From contig JBBCGG010000001.1 in NCBI GenBank assembly GCA_037200525.1, positions 1,282,501 through 1,346,500 of the forward strand: a DNA stretch of 64,000 nt, given 5' to 3'. Shown piece after piece: positions 52,418 through 63,091 of this stretch (positions are counted from its first letter, which is position 1; the number at the start of each line of letters is the position of its first letter). Under the pieces are notes generated by a model, which was not told where the DNA came from, searched no databases, and was given only the letters and a program-made list of their open reading frames with translations. The position numbers were made by a program, and so were the translations under genes. The stretch is from Methylocella sp. (GTDB lineage Bacteria; Pseudomonadota; Alphaproteobacteria; Rhizobiales; Beijerinckiaceae).

Positions 52418-53683
52418 TCATGGCCTCTCCGCCATGGACCGGGAAATACCGCGGCTTGTGCGTTCTTGCATCAGGCGCGGCAAAGTCCCGTGCGTCAGAA
52501 CCCCTTCGCGCATCAAGACGCGGCGCAACGGGCCGATCATCGAAAAAGCGAATAGGCCCGCGCCGCGCATGAGATCGACCGGAATGAGATCGGTCAGCAA
52601 AGAGCGATTGAGGATGTCGACGCCATGCGTACGCAAGGAAATGTCGTTGCGGCGCGCCGCCGCATAACCTTTGAGCGTCGCGGCGGTCCCAATGTCTTTT
52701 CCCAGCGAGCGGGCGTCCTCCAAGGTCTCGACGAGGGCGGCGCTGTCGCGCAGACTAAGGTTCAGCCCTTGCGCCGCGAGCGGTGGAAATACATGCGCGG
52801 CCTCGCCTATCAGCGCGATGCGATGGCCAAATAGGCGTCCGACGCTCATTCCGGCCATTGGAAAAAAGCCGCAGGGGCCATCGAGTTGCATTTTACCCAA
52901 AAGAGAATCAACTTGATTCTCGATATCGCTTGCAAGGGCTGTCGGTTCGAGCCCGCGACGGCGATCAGCCGCCTCCGCCGTCATCAGCCAGACGAGGCTC
53001 GATCGATGCGGCTTATCGCCTTGCGCGCGGAGCGGCACCAGAGTGCATGGACCAAAGCGCGTATGGAACTCGGTCGAAACATGCCGGTGCGGCCTGGCGT
53101 GGGAAAGAAGAGCGGTGAGGGCGACCTGCGGATAGGTCCAGCTTCGCGCGCTGATCCCGGCTTTGGTCCGCGCCGGCGAACCCCGGCCATCGGCGGCGAC
53201 CACGAGCTTGGCTTTGACGCGGCGTCCATCAGCCAAAACGGCCTCCGCCGCGTCAGGCATAAAACTAATCTCGCCGAGCAAGCCCTCATAGAGGGCCAGT
53301 CGCGGCGTCGCCGCGGCGATTTCTGCGAGACCTTCAACAAGGGCGCTGTTTTCGATGTTTTCGCCGAAAGCGGAGAGACCGATCTCGCTTGCCGCGAAAG
53401 TGACCGAGGGAGCCGCGAAGCGCGCGCCGGTCGCATCGACCATCGCGATTTTCTCAAGCGCTGCGCTCTTACCGCGAAAGCGCGGCCAAAGGCCGAGCGC
53501 TTTGTAAAAGCGCAGCGATGATTCAAAGAGCGCCACGGTGCGGCCGTTGACGCGGCGATCGACATGCCCAACGCAGACAACACTAAATCCGGATTGCACC
53601 AGAGCGAGCGCCGCGGAAAGTCCGGCGGCGCCAGCGCCGGCGACGAGAATATCGGCTTCGATATCGACGGTTGAAACTGTCAT
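52418..53683 (-). CDS. UbiH/UbiF-family FAD monooxygenase
   Basis: A 421-residue flavoprotein hydroxylase. ILVAGAGAAGLSAALALVQSG at about residues 11-31 (given here as start and end of the FAD motif), VVAADGRGSPAR near 165 (DG motif) and RIALIGEAAHVFPPLAAQGL near 290 (GD-type motif) place it in the ubiquinone-hydroxylase group. The likely role is a ring hydroxylation in ubiquinone synthesis. Which position it acts on cannot be told from sequence. It lies 70 bp upstream of xth on the same strand. Confidence 0.85.
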   Translation of the reverse strand: MTVSTVDIEADILVAGAGAAGLSAALALVQSGFSVVCVGHVDRRVNGRTVALFESSLRFYKALGLWPRFRGKSAALEKIAMVDATGARFAAPSVTFAASEIGLSAFGENIENSALVEGLAEIAAATPRLALYEGLLGEISFMPDAAEAVLADGRRVKAKLVVAADGRGSPARTKAGISARSWTYPQVALTALLSHARPHRHVSTEFHTRFGPCTLVPLRAQGDKPHRSSLVWLMTAEAADRRRGLEPTALASDIENQVDSLLGKMQLDGPCGFFPMAGMSVGRLFGHRIALIGEAAHVFPPLAAQGLNLSLRDSAALVETLEDARSLGKDIGTAATLKGYAAARRNDISLRTHGVDILNRSLLTDLIPVDLMRGAGLFAFSMIGPLRRVLMREGVLTHGTLPRLMQERTSRGISRSMAERP

Positions 53684-53816
53684 CAGGCATCCTTCGCGGA
53701 TCTATTTAGACCAGGAAGGCGCCTCTTGCGAGAGGCAAGCGCGCAATCTCGTCGGCGCTTCTCAGAGCGAGGCTCGCTCGCGCGAACCTCTATCTGAGCC
53801 ATTCAGCCGCTCCATC

Positions 53817-55106
53817 TCATCGATTGTCTATCGGGACGTATTCACGCCGCTCCGCGCCGATATAGAGCTGACGCGGGCGGCCGATCTTTTGTCCCGGATC
53901 CTCGATCATTTCCTTCCATTGCGCGATCCAGCCGGATGTGCGCGCAACGGCGAAAAGAACCGTGAACATGGAGACGGGGAAACCCATCGCCTTCAAGGTA
54001 ATTCCCGAATAGAAATCGATGTTGGGATAGAGCCTCTTCTCGATGAAATAATCATCGCTGAGCGCAATGCGCTCAAGTTCGATCGCGACGTCGAGCAAAG
54101 GGTCGTCCTTGATGCCAAGCTCATTCAGAACATCATGGCAGGTCTGCTGCATGATCTTGGCGCGCGGGTCGTAATTCTTATAGACGCGATGGCCAAAGCC
54201 CATGAGCCGGAAAGGATCATTCTTGTCCTTCGCGCGGGCGACGAACTTCGGAATATTTTCCACCGAGCCGATTTCCGTCAGCATTTTCAGCGCTGCTTCA
54301 TTGGCCCCGCCATGCGCCGGGCCCCAAAGGCAGGCGACGCCCGCGGCGATGCAGGCGAAAGGATTGGCTCCCGATGATCCAGCAAGACGAACCGTCGAGG
54401 TCGAAGCGTTCTGCTCGTGATCGGCGTGCAAGATAAAGATCCGGTCGAGCGCGCGGGCGAGCACCGGCCTGACTTTGAACTCTTCGGTCGGCACGGCAAA
54501 GCACATGCGCAAAAAGTTCGACGTGTAGTCGAGTTCGTTCTTCGGATAAACGAAGGGTTGACCGATCGCGTATTTATAAGCCATCGCGGCCAGCGTCGGC
54601 ATTTTGGCGATTAGCCGCATCGAGGCGACCATGCGCTGCCTCGGGTCCGAAATATCGGTCGAATCATGATAGAAGGCGGAAAGCGCGCCAACGCTCGCCA
54701 CCATGACGGCCATTGGATGGGCGTCGCGGCGGAAGCCCTGGAAAAACCGGGCCATCTGCTCGTGAATCATCGTATGGCGAGTGATTCTATAGTTGAAATC
54801 CGACCTCTGCGCCGCTGTGGGCAATTCGCCGTAGAGCAGAAGATAGCAGGTTTCGAGGTAATCGCCGTGCTCTGCGACCTGATCGATCGGATAGCCGCGA
54901 TAGAGCAACACCCCTTCGTCGCCGTCGATATAGGTGATCTCCGACTCGCAGCTGGCCGTCGAGGTAAAGCCGGGATCGTAGGTGAACATCCCAGTCTGGG
55001 CATAAAGCTTTCCGATGTCGACGACTGCAGGACCGATCGATCCGGCCTTGACCGGCATGCTGACGGTTGTATCGCCAAGACTAAAGGTGCCGGTCGTCGT
55101 GCTCAT
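53817..55106 (-). CDS. gltA: Citrate synthase (type II, hexameric)
   Basis: A 429-residue protein with the extra N-terminal beta region of type II enzymes. [15 protein letters not shown] near residue 264 and [14 protein letters not shown] near 303 hold the catalytic His residues. [10 protein letters not shown] near 360 holds the catalytic Asp. It joins acetyl-CoA and oxaloacetate at the head of the TCA cycle. It sits alone, with a 255-bp upstream gap that has no recognised element. Confidence 0.96.
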   Translation of the reverse strand: MSTTTGTFSLGDTTVSMPVKAGSIGPAVVDIGKLYAQTGMFTYDPGFTSTASCESEITYIDGDEGVLLYRGYPIDQVAEHGDYLETCYLLLYGELPTAAQRSDFNYRITRHTMIHEQMARFFQGFRRDAHPMAVMVASVGALSAFYHDSTDISDPRQRMVASMRLIAKMPTLAAMAYKYAIGQPFVYPKNELDYTSNFLRMCFAVPTEEFKVRPVLARALDRIFILHADHEQNASTSTVRLAGSSGANPFACIAAGVACLWGPAHGGANEAALKMLTEIGSVENIPKFVARAKDKNDPFRLMGFGHRVYKNYDPRAKIMQQTCHDVLNELGIKDDPLLDVAIELERIALSDDYFIEKRLYPNIDFYSGITLKAMGFPVSMFTVLFAVARTSGWIAQWKEMIEDPGQKIGRPRQLYIGAERREYVPIDNR

Positions 55107-55361
55107 GGAGGCCGCCTTCTATAAGTCTGTGAAGAAGCCCCAAATCCATCAGTCAACAGACAAGGCTGAATCGTGAAAAATTTGGGCCGCGGGGAAATGG
55201 TGCGGAGCACCAGTCAGTAGCCGATGCAAACCTTTCGTTCAAGCGGAGGGCGTTGCAGGCCATGCGTTTGATTGAGGCCTATCCCAGGTTGTGTTCCGCT
55301 CCAAAAAAATCAAAGCGAGAAACAACCCAGCTGCTCGCGCGTCGACGCTCGGAAACTCCGA

Positions 55362-56786
55362 TCACCCGGCCTGATCTTGCAGGCGAGCGAGACTTTCTTC
55401 GCGGCCCAGCACTTCGAGCACATCGAAAATCCCCGGCGAGGTCGAGCGTCCGGTCAGCGCCGCGCGCAGAGGCTGCGCGACCAGGCCGAGCTTGAGCTTG
55501 GCAGTCTCGGCGTATTCACGCACCGCGGCCTCCGTATCCGCCGCCGTCCAGCTTTGGAGCGCCGAAAAACGCGGCAGCAGATTGGCGATATGGGCTCGGC
55601 CGCCGCTGGCGAGAATCTCCGCCGCCTTCGCGTCGAGCTCAAGCGGCCGGTTCGCGAACAGGAATGACGCGCCGTCAAGCAACTCGATCAAGGTTTTGGC
55701 GCGCTCTTTCAGACCCGGCATAGCCGCGAGCAATTTCGCCCGCATCGACGGGAGGGCCAGTTCGCGTTGGCGTTCGGCCCCGTTCGGCAGAAACGGCAGG
55801 GCGGCCTCGAGCGCGCTCGCCAGCTCCGCGTCAGGCGTCGCGCGGATATAATGTCCGCTCATGTTCTCGAGCTTGGCGAAATCGAACCGCGCGGGCGAAC
55901 GGCCGATATGAGCGAGGTCGAACGACTCAATCATCTCCTGCGTCGAGAAAAACTCTTTATCGCCGTGGCTCCAGCCGAGCCGCACGAGATAATTGCGCAG
56001 CGCGGACGGCAGAAATCCAAACGCGCGATAGGCGTCTACGCCGAGGGCCCCATGCCGCTTCGACAATTTCGCCCCATCCGCGCCGTGGATCAGCGGAATA
56101 TGGGCCATGCTTGGAACGCTCCAGCCCAGCGCCTGATGGATCTGCATTTGCCGCGCGGCGTTGGTCAAATGGTCATCGCCCCGGATGATTTGCGTGACGC
56201 CCATATCGTGATCGTCGACGACCACGGCGAGCATATAGGTCGGCGTGCCGTCGGAGCGCAGAAGCACGAGATCGTCGAGGTCCTTGTTGGCCCAGTTGAC
56301 GCGGCCCTGGACTTTGTCATCGAGGATCGTTTCGCCTTCCTGCGGCGCCTTTAGCCGGACCACCGGCTTCACGTCGGGAGGCGCCTCGCTCGCGGGCCGA
56401 TCGCGCCAGCGTCCGTCGTAGCGCGGCGGCCGTCCCTCGGCGCGGGCCTTGTCGCGCATCTCTTCCAATTCCTTCGGCGTCGCGTAGCAATAATAGGCGT
56501 GGCCGGAAGCGAGCAGGCTTTCGGCGATCTCGCGATGACGGGCGGCGCGCTGAAACTGATAGATGACGTCGCCGTCCCAATCGAGGCCGAGCCAGCTCAG
56601 CCCGTCCAGAATGGCCGCGATCGCTGCATCGGTGGAGCGCTCGCGATCCGTGTCTTCGATGCGCAGCAGCATCCTGCCGCCGGTATGGCGCGCGTAGAGC
56701 CAGTTGAACAGAGCCGTGCGGGCTCCCCCGATGTGGAGAAAACCGGTTGGGGAGGGCGCAAAACGGGTGACGACCGCGTCGGACAT
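55362..56786 (-). CDS. gltX: Glutamate--tRNA ligase
   Basis: A 474-residue class I synthetase from ATG 56786. [20 protein letters not shown] at residues 7-26 has the HIGH-type motif, and [11 protein letters not shown] near 243 is the KMSKS-type loop. The frame extends 83 codons upstream, but that part has no family match. It charges tRNA-Glu. Alphaproteobacteria often have two GltX proteins, one non-discriminating. Only this one is in the window. Confidence 0.95.
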   Translation of the reverse strand: MSDAVVTRFAPSPTGFLHIGGARTALFNWLYARHTGGRMLLRIEDTDRERSTDAAIAAILDGLSWLGLDWDGDVIYQFQRAARHREIAESLLASGHAYYCYATPKELEEMRDKARAEGRPPRYDGRWRDRPASEAPPDVKPVVRLKAPQEGETILDDKVQGRVNWANKDLDDLVLLRSDGTPTYMLAVVVDDHDMGVTQIIRGDDHLTNAARQMQIHQALGWSVPSMAHIPLIHGADGAKLSKRHGALGVDAYRAFGFLPSALRNYLVRLGWSHGDKEFFSTQEMIESFDLAHIGRSPARFDFAKLENMSGHYIRATPDAELASALEAALPFLPNGAERQRELALPSMRAKLLAAMPGLKERAKTLIELLDGASFLFANRPLELDAKAAEILASGGRAHIANLLPRFSALQSWTAADTEAAVREYAETAKLKLGLVAQPLRAALTGRSTSPGIFDVLEVLGREESLARLQDQAG

Positions 56787-57037
56787 GAAGCGAATTCCTA
56801 AGGCGCGATCCCGGAGGCAGAGACCTTTCCGGGAGTTCATACGGTAAAAAACAACGACCGAGGCTCCGATCCGTTCAACTTGAACGATCAGGGCCAGCCG
56901 CTGCCAGAGGCCAAATATTTGGCGGCGAGGGGGCCTGGCCTTCCGCGCCGCTTTGGCTCGTGTAACATGGAACCGCCGAAAGAAAAGCAGCTTCGGCGAA
57001 GACCTTTGAGCCATCGCCGCGAGCTTTTGCCGCAAAG

Positions 57038-59182
57038 ATGGTCGCGCTCCTGCGAGTTTGCGATTTGTGGGGACCAGCCGAACCGGCGATCACTGACGAC
57101 GGCGCGCTTCGGGCCAGCGGCTTTTCCGCCGGGCTTGCCGGAGCGTTGGCGCAACTTCGGCGCCGTTTTGCCGACGCCTTCGAAACCGAGATCGCGCTGC
57201 GCCGGATGTTTCTGTGGCTGCCAGTCGCCGCGGGCGCGGGCGTCGTCTGTTATATGTGCGGCGACCGCGAGCCCTCATTGTGGCTGCTTGCGCCATTGAC
57301 CGCAGCGCTTGGTGGTTTGGCTTTTCTGGCGCGCGAAAACCGCTTCGCTTTTTTTCTCTTATGCGGGTTCTGCGCCGTTCTCGCCGGCGAATTGTCGGCG
57401 GCCTGGCGTTCGGCGCGCGTCGCCGCCCCGGTGATCGACCGGGTCAGGATCGGCATGGTCGAGGGCTTCATCGAGCAGATGGACTTCCGCCGCGTCGGGG
57501 CGCGCTTTATTTTACGGGTTAACTCCGTGGAGGGGCTTGCGCCTGGGGCGACGCCCTACCGGGTGCGGCTTTCGATGCGCCGCACCCCGCCTTTTGAGGC
57601 GGGAACCTATGTCAAACTCAAGGCGCGGCTGCTGCCGCCCTCGCACGCCAGCCTCCCGGGCGGGTATGATTTCGCCAAGGACGCCTGGTTCGCCGGCCTT
57701 GGCGGCGTCGGCAACGCGCTCGGACGAATTGAAGTCGGGACGTCGCCGGCGGGGCCTGGTCTTCGACTCGCAGCGATGATGGCGCTGGATCGCGGCCGCA
57801 ACGCATTGGCCCGCCGCATCGATTCCATCGTCGGGGGCGACGCCGGAGCGATCGCCGCCGCTATGGTCACAGGCAAACGCGATCTATTGTCCGAATCGGC
57901 CAAGGATGTGATCCGCGAGGCCGGAATCTTTCACATCATTACGATTTCCGGCGTCCAGATGACCCTGGTCGCCGCGATTTTCTTCGTTGGATTTCGCCGC
58001 CTTCTGGCTCTTAGCCCGACCCTCGCCTTGCGCTATCCGATCAAGAAATGGGCCGCGGCGCTCGCCATGGCCGGAGCCATTTTTTATGACATTGCGACGG
58101 GCTCCCGCGTCGGGACCGAGCGCGCCTTGTTTATGACTCTCATTATGCTGGGCGCGGTTCTGCTGGATCGGCAGGCTTTAACCATGCGCAACCTCGCCTT
58201 CGCCGCCTTGATGGTCATCGCGATCGAGCCCGAGGCGATCATGGGAGCGAGCTTTCAACTGTCTTTCGCGGCCGTCGCGGCGCTGATCGCGGTCTATGAA
58301 GCGCGCATGGCCGCGATGGAGGCTGGCCGGGAAGAGGCGCTATCCAATGCGGCGCGGCCGGTCGAAGGCGAGCGAATGCGCCTATGGTGGGAGGCCTGCA
58401 AGCGCCATCTTCGACACGGGCCGGGGAGCGTGTTGTTCGCCACTTTTTGCGCGACTTTGGCGACGGCTTCGTTCATGGCCTATAATTTCCATGAGCTTAG
58501 CCCTTACGTGTTGATCGGCAATCCGTTGACCTTGGCGGTGATCGAGATTTTCGCGGTCCCTGGCGCATTGATCGGTGCGCTGCTCTATCCATTTGGCTTT
58601 GACGGCTGGGTCTGGAGCTACGTCGGCCTTGGCATCAAGGGCGTGATGTGGGCGGCGGGCGAGGTCGGATCCCTCCCTGGGGCGACGCTTCACCTGCCGG
58701 AATTTGCGCCCTGGTCGATCATTTTTCTGACTCTCGCCTTGCTGTGCGCGGTTCTGTGGCGCACAGCAGCATTCCGCGCGCTGGCGCTGCCGCTCGCAGC
58801 GCTTGGGCTTTGCGGCGCGCTGGCTGGGCCCTTTTTCGATATGGCGGTCGCGCCGGGCGGCGAGGCGGTGGCTTTGCGCGGGCAGGATGGCAAACTGGCG
58901 ATAATCGGCGCCCGCCCCAGCGTATTCGCCACGGAGCAATGGCTTCGCGCCGGCGCCGATGGCCGCGCCGCCGCGCAGGCGTTGCAGAAAGATGGCTGCG
59001 ACAAGATCGGCTGCGTTGGCCATCTCGCGGACGGGCGGGCGGTCGCGCTGGTGCTCGACAGACTGGCTTTCGCCGAAGATTGCGAGCGCGCCGATATTAT
59101 CGTTACGCCGCTTTTCGCGCCGCCCGGCTGCGCCGCCAGCCTCGTCATCGATCGCGAGCAATTGAAGCAGACGGGGCTTTGA
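57038..59182 (+). CDS. comEC: ComEC/Rec2-family DNA-uptake channel protein
   Basis: A 714-residue protein. A DUF4131-like N-terminal region with membrane helices and an OB-like part spans about residues 45-240. The Competence domain follows, about 255-530, starting [26 protein letters not shown] (in two parts) with [14 protein letters not shown]. The C-terminus (about 580-714) is not a clear metallo-beta-lactamase domain: no HxHxDH motif is seen, only a short globular tail with two Cys pairs. ComEC moves single-stranded DNA across the inner membrane. It is divergent from gltX, with a 251-bp gap. Confidence 0.88.
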   Translation: MVALLRVCDLWGPAEPAITDDGALRASGFSAGLAGALAQLRRRFADAFETEIALRRMFLWLPVAAGAGVVCYMCGDREPSLWLLAPLTAALGGLAFLARENRFAFFLLCGFCAVLAGELSAAWRSARVAAPVIDRVRIGMVEGFIEQMDFRRVGARFILRVNSVEGLAPGATPYRVRLSMRRTPPFEAGTYVKLKARLLPPSHASLPGGYDFAKDAWFAGLGGVGNALGRIEVGTSPAGPGLRLAAMMALDRGRNALARRIDSIVGGDAGAIAAAMVTGKRDLLSESAKDVIREAGIFHIITISGVQMTLVAAIFFVGFRRLLALSPTLALRYPIKKWAAALAMAGAIFYDIATGSRVGTERALFMTLIMLGAVLLDRQALTMRNLAFAALMVIAIEPEAIMGASFQLSFAAVAALIAVYEARMAAMEAGREEALSNAARPVEGERMRLWWEACKRHLRHGPGSVLFATFCATLATASFMAYNFHELSPYVLIGNPLTLAVIEIFAVPGALIGALLYPFGFDGWVWSYVGLGIKGVMWAAGEVGSLPGATLHLPEFAPWSIIFLTLALLCAVLWRTAAFRALALPLAALGLCGALAGPFFDMAVAPGGEAVALRGQDGKLAIIGARPSVFATEQWLRAGADGRAAAQALQKDGCDKIGCVGHLADGRAVALVLDRLAFAEDCERADIIVTPLFAPPGCAASLVIDREQLKQTGL

Positions 59183-59417
59183 CTTTATCGTTCGCGGGGG
59201 GAGCAGCACAACGCCGCGCGGCGCGCGCGCCGGACGAGGACCGGCCTTGGTCTCCCGCGCCAAAACGCAGCTGGAGTCGAACGCCGCCGGCGCAAGCGGT
59301 TCGAACCGACAACACCGCGCGGATGTCGGACGCAGAGCCGCAGAACGACGCCGCGCCAGAGGCTTTTGCTGACTCAAATGACGGCGATGACGCCTCGCCG
59401 TTGGAGTAGCGCGAGCG

Positions 59418-60131
59418 TCAATATCGGCGAATGAGGCTGACGAGCTTGCCCTGGATGCGGATGCGATCCGGTCCAAAAATCCGCGTCTCATAGGCGGGAT
59501 TGGCGGCTTCGAGCGCGATCGAGGCGCCGCGCCGGCGCAGCCGTTTCAAGGTCGCCTCTTCATCGTCGATGAGCGCGACGACGATGTCGCCCGTCTCCGC
59601 CGTATCTTGTTTGCGGATCACCACTGTGTCGGCATCGAATATTCCAGCTTCGATCATCGAGTCGCCGCGCACTTCGAGCGCATAGTGTTCGCCTTGCGCC
59701 AGCATCTCAGGGGGCAGGCTGATCGTGTGGCTGCGACTTTGAAGCGCCGCGATCGGCGTGCCGGCGGCGATCCGGCCCATCACCGGGATGGCGACGACAG
59801 AGCGCGACATCTCATCTTCGGAGGCGCCAGGCGGCAAGGCGCGAACGCGCCCCAAAGTGCCTTCAATGACGCTCGGCTCGAATTTCTTGCCGCGATTGCC
59901 TTCGGAAGGCGTTGAAGATCCGGGCAATCGCAAAACTTCAAGAGCCCTGGCGCGATTGGGCAGGCGGCGGATGAATCCGCGCTCTTCAAGCGCAATGATC
60001 AGACGATGTATCCCAGATTTCGAGCGCAGATCCAAGGCGTCCTTCATCTCGTCGAAGGAAGGGGGCACCCCAGTTTCCTTGAGACGTTCGTGGATGAAGC
60101 GCAATAATTCGCTCTGCTTTTTCGTCAACAT
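59418..60131 (-). CDS. lexA: LexA repressor
   Basis: A 237-residue protein. The winged HTH is at residues 1-65 ([20 protein letters not shown]). The self-cleavage Ala-Gly lies in [12 protein letters not shown] (about 125). The catalytic Ser is in [10 protein letters not shown] (about 155), and Lys is in [11 protein letters not shown] (about 193). It represses SOS genes and cuts itself when RecA is active. A GTTC-N7-GTTC box 122 bp upstream fits autoregulation. The 235 bp between comEC and lexA hold no supported gene. Confidence 0.96.
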   Translation of the reverse strand: MLTKKQSELLRFIHERLKETGVPPSFDEMKDALDLRSKSGIHRLIIALEERGFIRRLPNRARALEVLRLPGSSTPSEGNRGKKFEPSVIEGTLGRVRALPPGASEDEMSRSVVAIPVMGRIAAGTPIAALQSRSHTISLPPEMLAQGEHYALEVRGDSMIEAGIFDADTVVIRKQDTAETGDIVVALIDDEEATLKRLRRRGASIALEAANPAYETRIFGPDRIRIQGKLVSLIRRY

Positions 60132-60237
60132 CGGCTCTGGCTTTCTCTGCGACTGTCGCGCCCGGTCACAATCGCCGAATGCGAATCAAATTGTCGAGCT
60201 CAAGGCATACACGGCGAGCGCATTTTGCACAAATAGT

Positions 60238-60267
60238 GAACAGACCATATCTGTTCGCGCTGCGTTC
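60238..60267. promoter_or_regulatory. LexA box (GTTC-N7-GTTC) between lexA and the HPF-CSD gene
   Basis: GTTC at 60253-60256 and GTTC at 60264-60267 are separated by exactly seven bases, the alphaproteobacterial SOS box. A GAAC at 60238-60241 lies symmetric to the first GTTC. The site is 122 bp from the lexA start and 163 bp from the divergent HPF-CSD start, so it could act on both. Confidence 0.75.
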
Positions 60268-60429
60268 CGCAAGACTGCCGGGCGTTTTTTAAAAGCGCCG
60301 CCGTCTTGCGGTCCATTCCCTGGCGGAACTTTCAGCTTTGCGGGAGGTTAATGTAGACGGCCGGCGCACGGCATTTTCTCCAGGCTCGCCGAGGCGTTCG
60401 GCTGGCCCTTTCGATTGAGGAGAAGACGC

Positions 60430-61065
60430 ATGGACCGACCGCTGCAGATCGTTTTCCGCGACCTTGATCATTCGGTCACTTTGGAGAGACTCATCCGTGA
60501 CAGAGTTGAGCGCCTCGAACATTTCCACGCTCATATCATTGGTTGCCGGGTCGTCGCCGCAGCGTCGCACCGAGGTTTGAGGAAAGCGCAAATGCCGATC
60601 TCGATCTGCGTCGAGGTCGAAGTGCCGGGTCGCCCGCTGATCGTCGCGAAGTCGGCGGCCAAGCGATCGGGGGATCACAACGGCGTCGTCAGCCGCGTTT
60701 TCGAGGCGGTGCAGCGCCAGATTGAGCAGTTCGCCGCGATCCTGCAAGGCAATGTCAAACGGCATGAGAAAGCGCTCGAGACCGGCGTGGTCGTGCGGCT
60801 ATTTCCGGAACAAAATCATGGTTTTGTGGAGGTGAAAGGCTCGCCCGACCTCTACTTTACGCGTAATGCCGTGATGAAAGGCGATTTCGCGGCCCTCAAG
60901 CTGGGCATCATGGTGCAAATTGCGCGCGCGACGACTGAAGGGGTCATGGGGCCGCAAGCCTGCGCGGTCTATCTCGTCGAGCGACTCGGCGCGCACGGCT
61001 CAACCGAAAAGGCTCCTGATGAGGATGCGGCAGGGAGCCCCGGAACAGTTCTAACCGACGCGTGA
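60430..61065 (+). CDS. HPF/RaiA-type ribosome-associated protein fused to a cold-shock domain
   Basis: A 211-residue protein from ATG 60430 (GAGGAG upstream). Residues about 3-115 resemble the ribosome hibernation factor fold (FRDLDHSVTLERLIRDRV, then RKAQMPISICVEVEVPGRP). Residues about 122-190 form a cold-shock-like OB domain (TGVVVRLFPEQNHGFVEVKG, then DLYFTRNAV). The first part would bind the 30S A/P site region and the second RNA. The C-terminus is a short acidic tail. The fusion suggests a stress-linked translation or RNA role. The conclusion is from domains only. Confidence 0.75.
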   Translation: MDRPLQIVFRDLDHSVTLERLIRDRVERLEHFHAHIIGCRVVAAASHRGLRKAQMPISICVEVEVPGRPLIVAKSAAKRSGDHNGVVSRVFEAVQRQIEQFAAILQGNVKRHEKALETGVVVRLFPEQNHGFVEVKGSPDLYFTRNAVMKGDFAALKLGIMVQIARATTEGVMGPQACAVYLVERLGAHGSTEKAPDEDAAGSPGTVLTDA

Positions 61066-61095
61066 GGCTCCGCGCCAAAGCGATTGCTTCATCGT

Positions 61096-61122
61096 GCGGG
61101 ATCGCGCATCAGGCGATCCCGC
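61096..61122. terminator. Bidirectional hairpin between HPF-CSD and sodB
   Basis: GCGGGATCGC (61096-61105) pairs perfectly over 10 bp with GCGATCCCGC (61113-61122), with a 7-base loop. It is in the 107-bp gap between convergent genes. There is no T-run, so Rho may help. Confidence 0.6.
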
Positions 61123-61172
61123 TTCCATGCTCAAGATGGCCGCCGACCTATCGGCGCATCAATTGACGAAAG

Positions 61173-61772
61173 CTATTTTGCGGCCTTGCTGTAGCGTTCC
61201 GCGACATATTCCCAATTGACCAGATTTTCGACGAAGGCCTTGAGATAATCGGGGCGGCGGTTGCGATAATCGATGTAATAGCTGTGTTCCCAAACATCGA
61301 CGCCAAGGAGCGGCACGCCGCCGTGGACGAGCGGATTTTCGCCGTTGGGGGTCTTCGCAACGGAAACTTTGCCATTCTTGAATTCGAGCCAGGCCCAGCC
61401 CGAGCCGAATTGGCCGACGCCGGCCTGAATCAGATCTTCCTTGGCTTTGGCCACCGATCCAAAACCATCGATCAACGCTTTCTCGAGAACGCCGGGAATT
61501 GAACCGCCGCCATTCGGCTTCATCCATTTCCAGAATTCGATGTGGTTGTAATGCTGCGCCGCATTATTGAACAGCGGGACGTTTTTGCCGTAGCTTTCCT
61601 TGACGACCTCTTCCAAGGATTTGTCTTCAAGCCCCGTGCCCTTGATGAGATTGTTGGCGTTGGTCACGTAGGCGGCGTGATGCTTGTCGTGGTGATACTC
61701 AAGCGTCTCCTTCGACATATAGGGCTGGAGAGCTTCATACGCATATGGGAGTTCAGGCAAAGTGAACGACAT
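61173..61772 (-). CDS. sodB: Superoxide dismutase (Fe/Mn family)
   Basis: A 199-residue protein from ATG 61772 (CAGGAGC upstream); the open frame starts 18 codons earlier without support. Metal ligands are seen: His in HHDKHHAAYV (about residue 26), His in NAAQHYNHIEFW (about 74), and Asp plus His in GVDVWEHSYYIDY (about 160). GSGWAWLEF precedes them. It removes superoxide in the cytoplasm. Motifs look more iron-type than manganese-type, but cambialistic use is possible. Confidence 0.94.
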   Translation of the reverse strand: MSFTLPELPYAYEALQPYMSKETLEYHHDKHHAAYVTNANNLIKGTGLEDKSLEEVVKESYGKNVPLFNNAAQHYNHIEFWKWMKPNGGGSIPGVLEKALIDGFGSVAKAKEDLIQAGVGQFGSGWAWLEFKNGKVSVAKTPNGENPLVHGGVPLLGVDVWEHSYYIDYRNRRPDYLKAFVENLVNWEYVAERYSKAAK

Positions 61773-62099
61773 TGAAAGCTCCTGAATTACAAATGCGGGC
61801 CGCAAACGCGTCGGGTCGGGCCGCATCGACCCCTAAGTAGACGGCCTCGCGCGGCGCAGCAACTGCCCCGCCAACGTCCGGCGGCTTTTGAGGCGGCTGA
61901 GCTCGATTTACACAACGTTACTTTTTCAAACAGTTTGCCTTTCAATGCGTTCCCGATCATACGAAAACGAATTGTTCCGTGATGGCGGCGTCAGGAAAGC
62001 AATTTTGAAGAGGCGTCTTTTGAGGCTAGCTTCCTATTTCTGCGCGTCCGGCGGCGCGTCGCATTCATTCAGAATCAAGCCGCGCGCGGATATGAGACA
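61773..62099. other. 327-bp gap between divergent sodB and the next gene
   Basis: No supported gene is present. It must hold promoters for sodB and the gene at 62100. I see no clear operator, iron box or hairpin with a T-run. Confidence 0.35.
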
Positions 62100-63089
62100 A
62101 TGAGCTATTTAGTTCTGATCGTCGGGCTCTTCCTCGCGGTTTGCGGCGCCCTCTCGATCTCGTTTGGTTACGGCATAGTCAATGTCGAGCGCGGGTGGTC
62201 GAGCGTCATCGCGGGCGCTGCGGTGCTCGCGGGCGGCGTCGTGACGATGGCGCTCGGGCTGATTTTGCACAGTCTTGGAAGATTGCGCGCCTTCCTCAAG
62301 ACCGAGAAGCTTGCTCGCGAGCGCGCCGCTCGTCCCGCGTGGGAGGCGGGCTCCCCGGGCGTCGGCATCGAGGCTCCAATCTTCGCAGATAGGGCCGAGC
62401 AGGAGGCGACGCCTCCAATCCACTTCGAGCGCGAGCCCGAGGCTCCATTATACGCGGAGCGGGAGCCGGATTTCGAAGCCATTGACGAGCCCATCATCGC
62501 CGATCAGCGGTTGGGACCGCCCGGGGCCGCGCCGGCCGCTCAGATCTCGATTGAGGATATTCGCCGGCTAGTGGCCGAGAAAGCCAGAAAAGAGCCGGAA
62601 TCCAGGTCCCTCCCGCAAGAAGCTGCGGATGCGACCCGGACGCAAGGCCGGCCTGAGGTTGCGCCGGTCCCTCCCGTTCCGCCACGCGCCGCGCCGATAT
62701 CGTTTGGCTTGCCGCGAGCGGTCGATCTCAAAGACATTGCGCCGCAGCATTTTGCGCATGGGGATGCAGGCTCACGATCCGCAGCGGCCGGGTCGAGAGA
62801 AATGGCCCCGGCCCCGCGCGAGGATGCTCCGGCAACTCATAATCCTCGCGCCGACATCGCCTCGCCGCAGCCTCTTGGCCCGGAGCCCACGCAAGCGCCG
62901 CTCGAGCCTCCGCGTCGTCAACCTCGAGAGGGATTGACCGTCATCGGGCGCTATGAGTCGGAGGGAACGGCCTACACCATGTATGTGGATGGTTCGATTG
63001 AAGCCCATTCGGACCGCGGCGCGTTCTATTTCTTGTCCATGGCTGAACTGAAAGCCTTTATGGACGCTCAAGCGCGCGGCGGCCTTTAG
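62100..63089 (+). CDS. Membrane-anchored hypothetical protein with long disordered region
   Basis: A 329-residue protein. Two hydrophobic segments at about residues 3-25 and 35-58 are followed by a charged coiled-coil-like stretch (LKTEKLARERAARP). A long Pro/Ala/Glu-rich, probably disordered part covers 85-275. The C-terminus is compact: TVIGRYESEGTAYTMYVDGSIEAHSD (read in two parts), then FYFLSMAELKAFMDA. That tail resembles the small C-terminal domain of rhizobial cell-envelope proteins of unknown function. I do not recognise a named family. Confidence 0.65.
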   Translation: MSYLVLIVGLFLAVCGALSISFGYGIVNVERGWSSVIAGAAVLAGGVVTMALGLILHSLGRLRAFLKTEKLARERAARPAWEAGSPGVGIEAPIFADRAEQEATPPIHFEREPEAPLYAEREPDFEAIDEPIIADQRLGPPGAAPAAQISIEDIRRLVAEKARKEPESRSLPQEAADATRTQGRPEVAPVPPVPPRAAPISFGLPRAVDLKDIAPQHFAHGDAGSRSAAAGSREMAPAPREDAPATHNPRADIASPQPLGPEPTQAPLEPPRRQPREGLTVIGRYESEGTAYTMYVDGSIEAHSDRGAFYFLSMAELKAFMDAQARGGL

Positions 63090-63091
63090 AG

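Noticed and set aside
59311-59409. Short acidic open frame between comEC and lexA
   Set aside because: It is under 35 codons, with no ribosome site and no similarity that I recognise.
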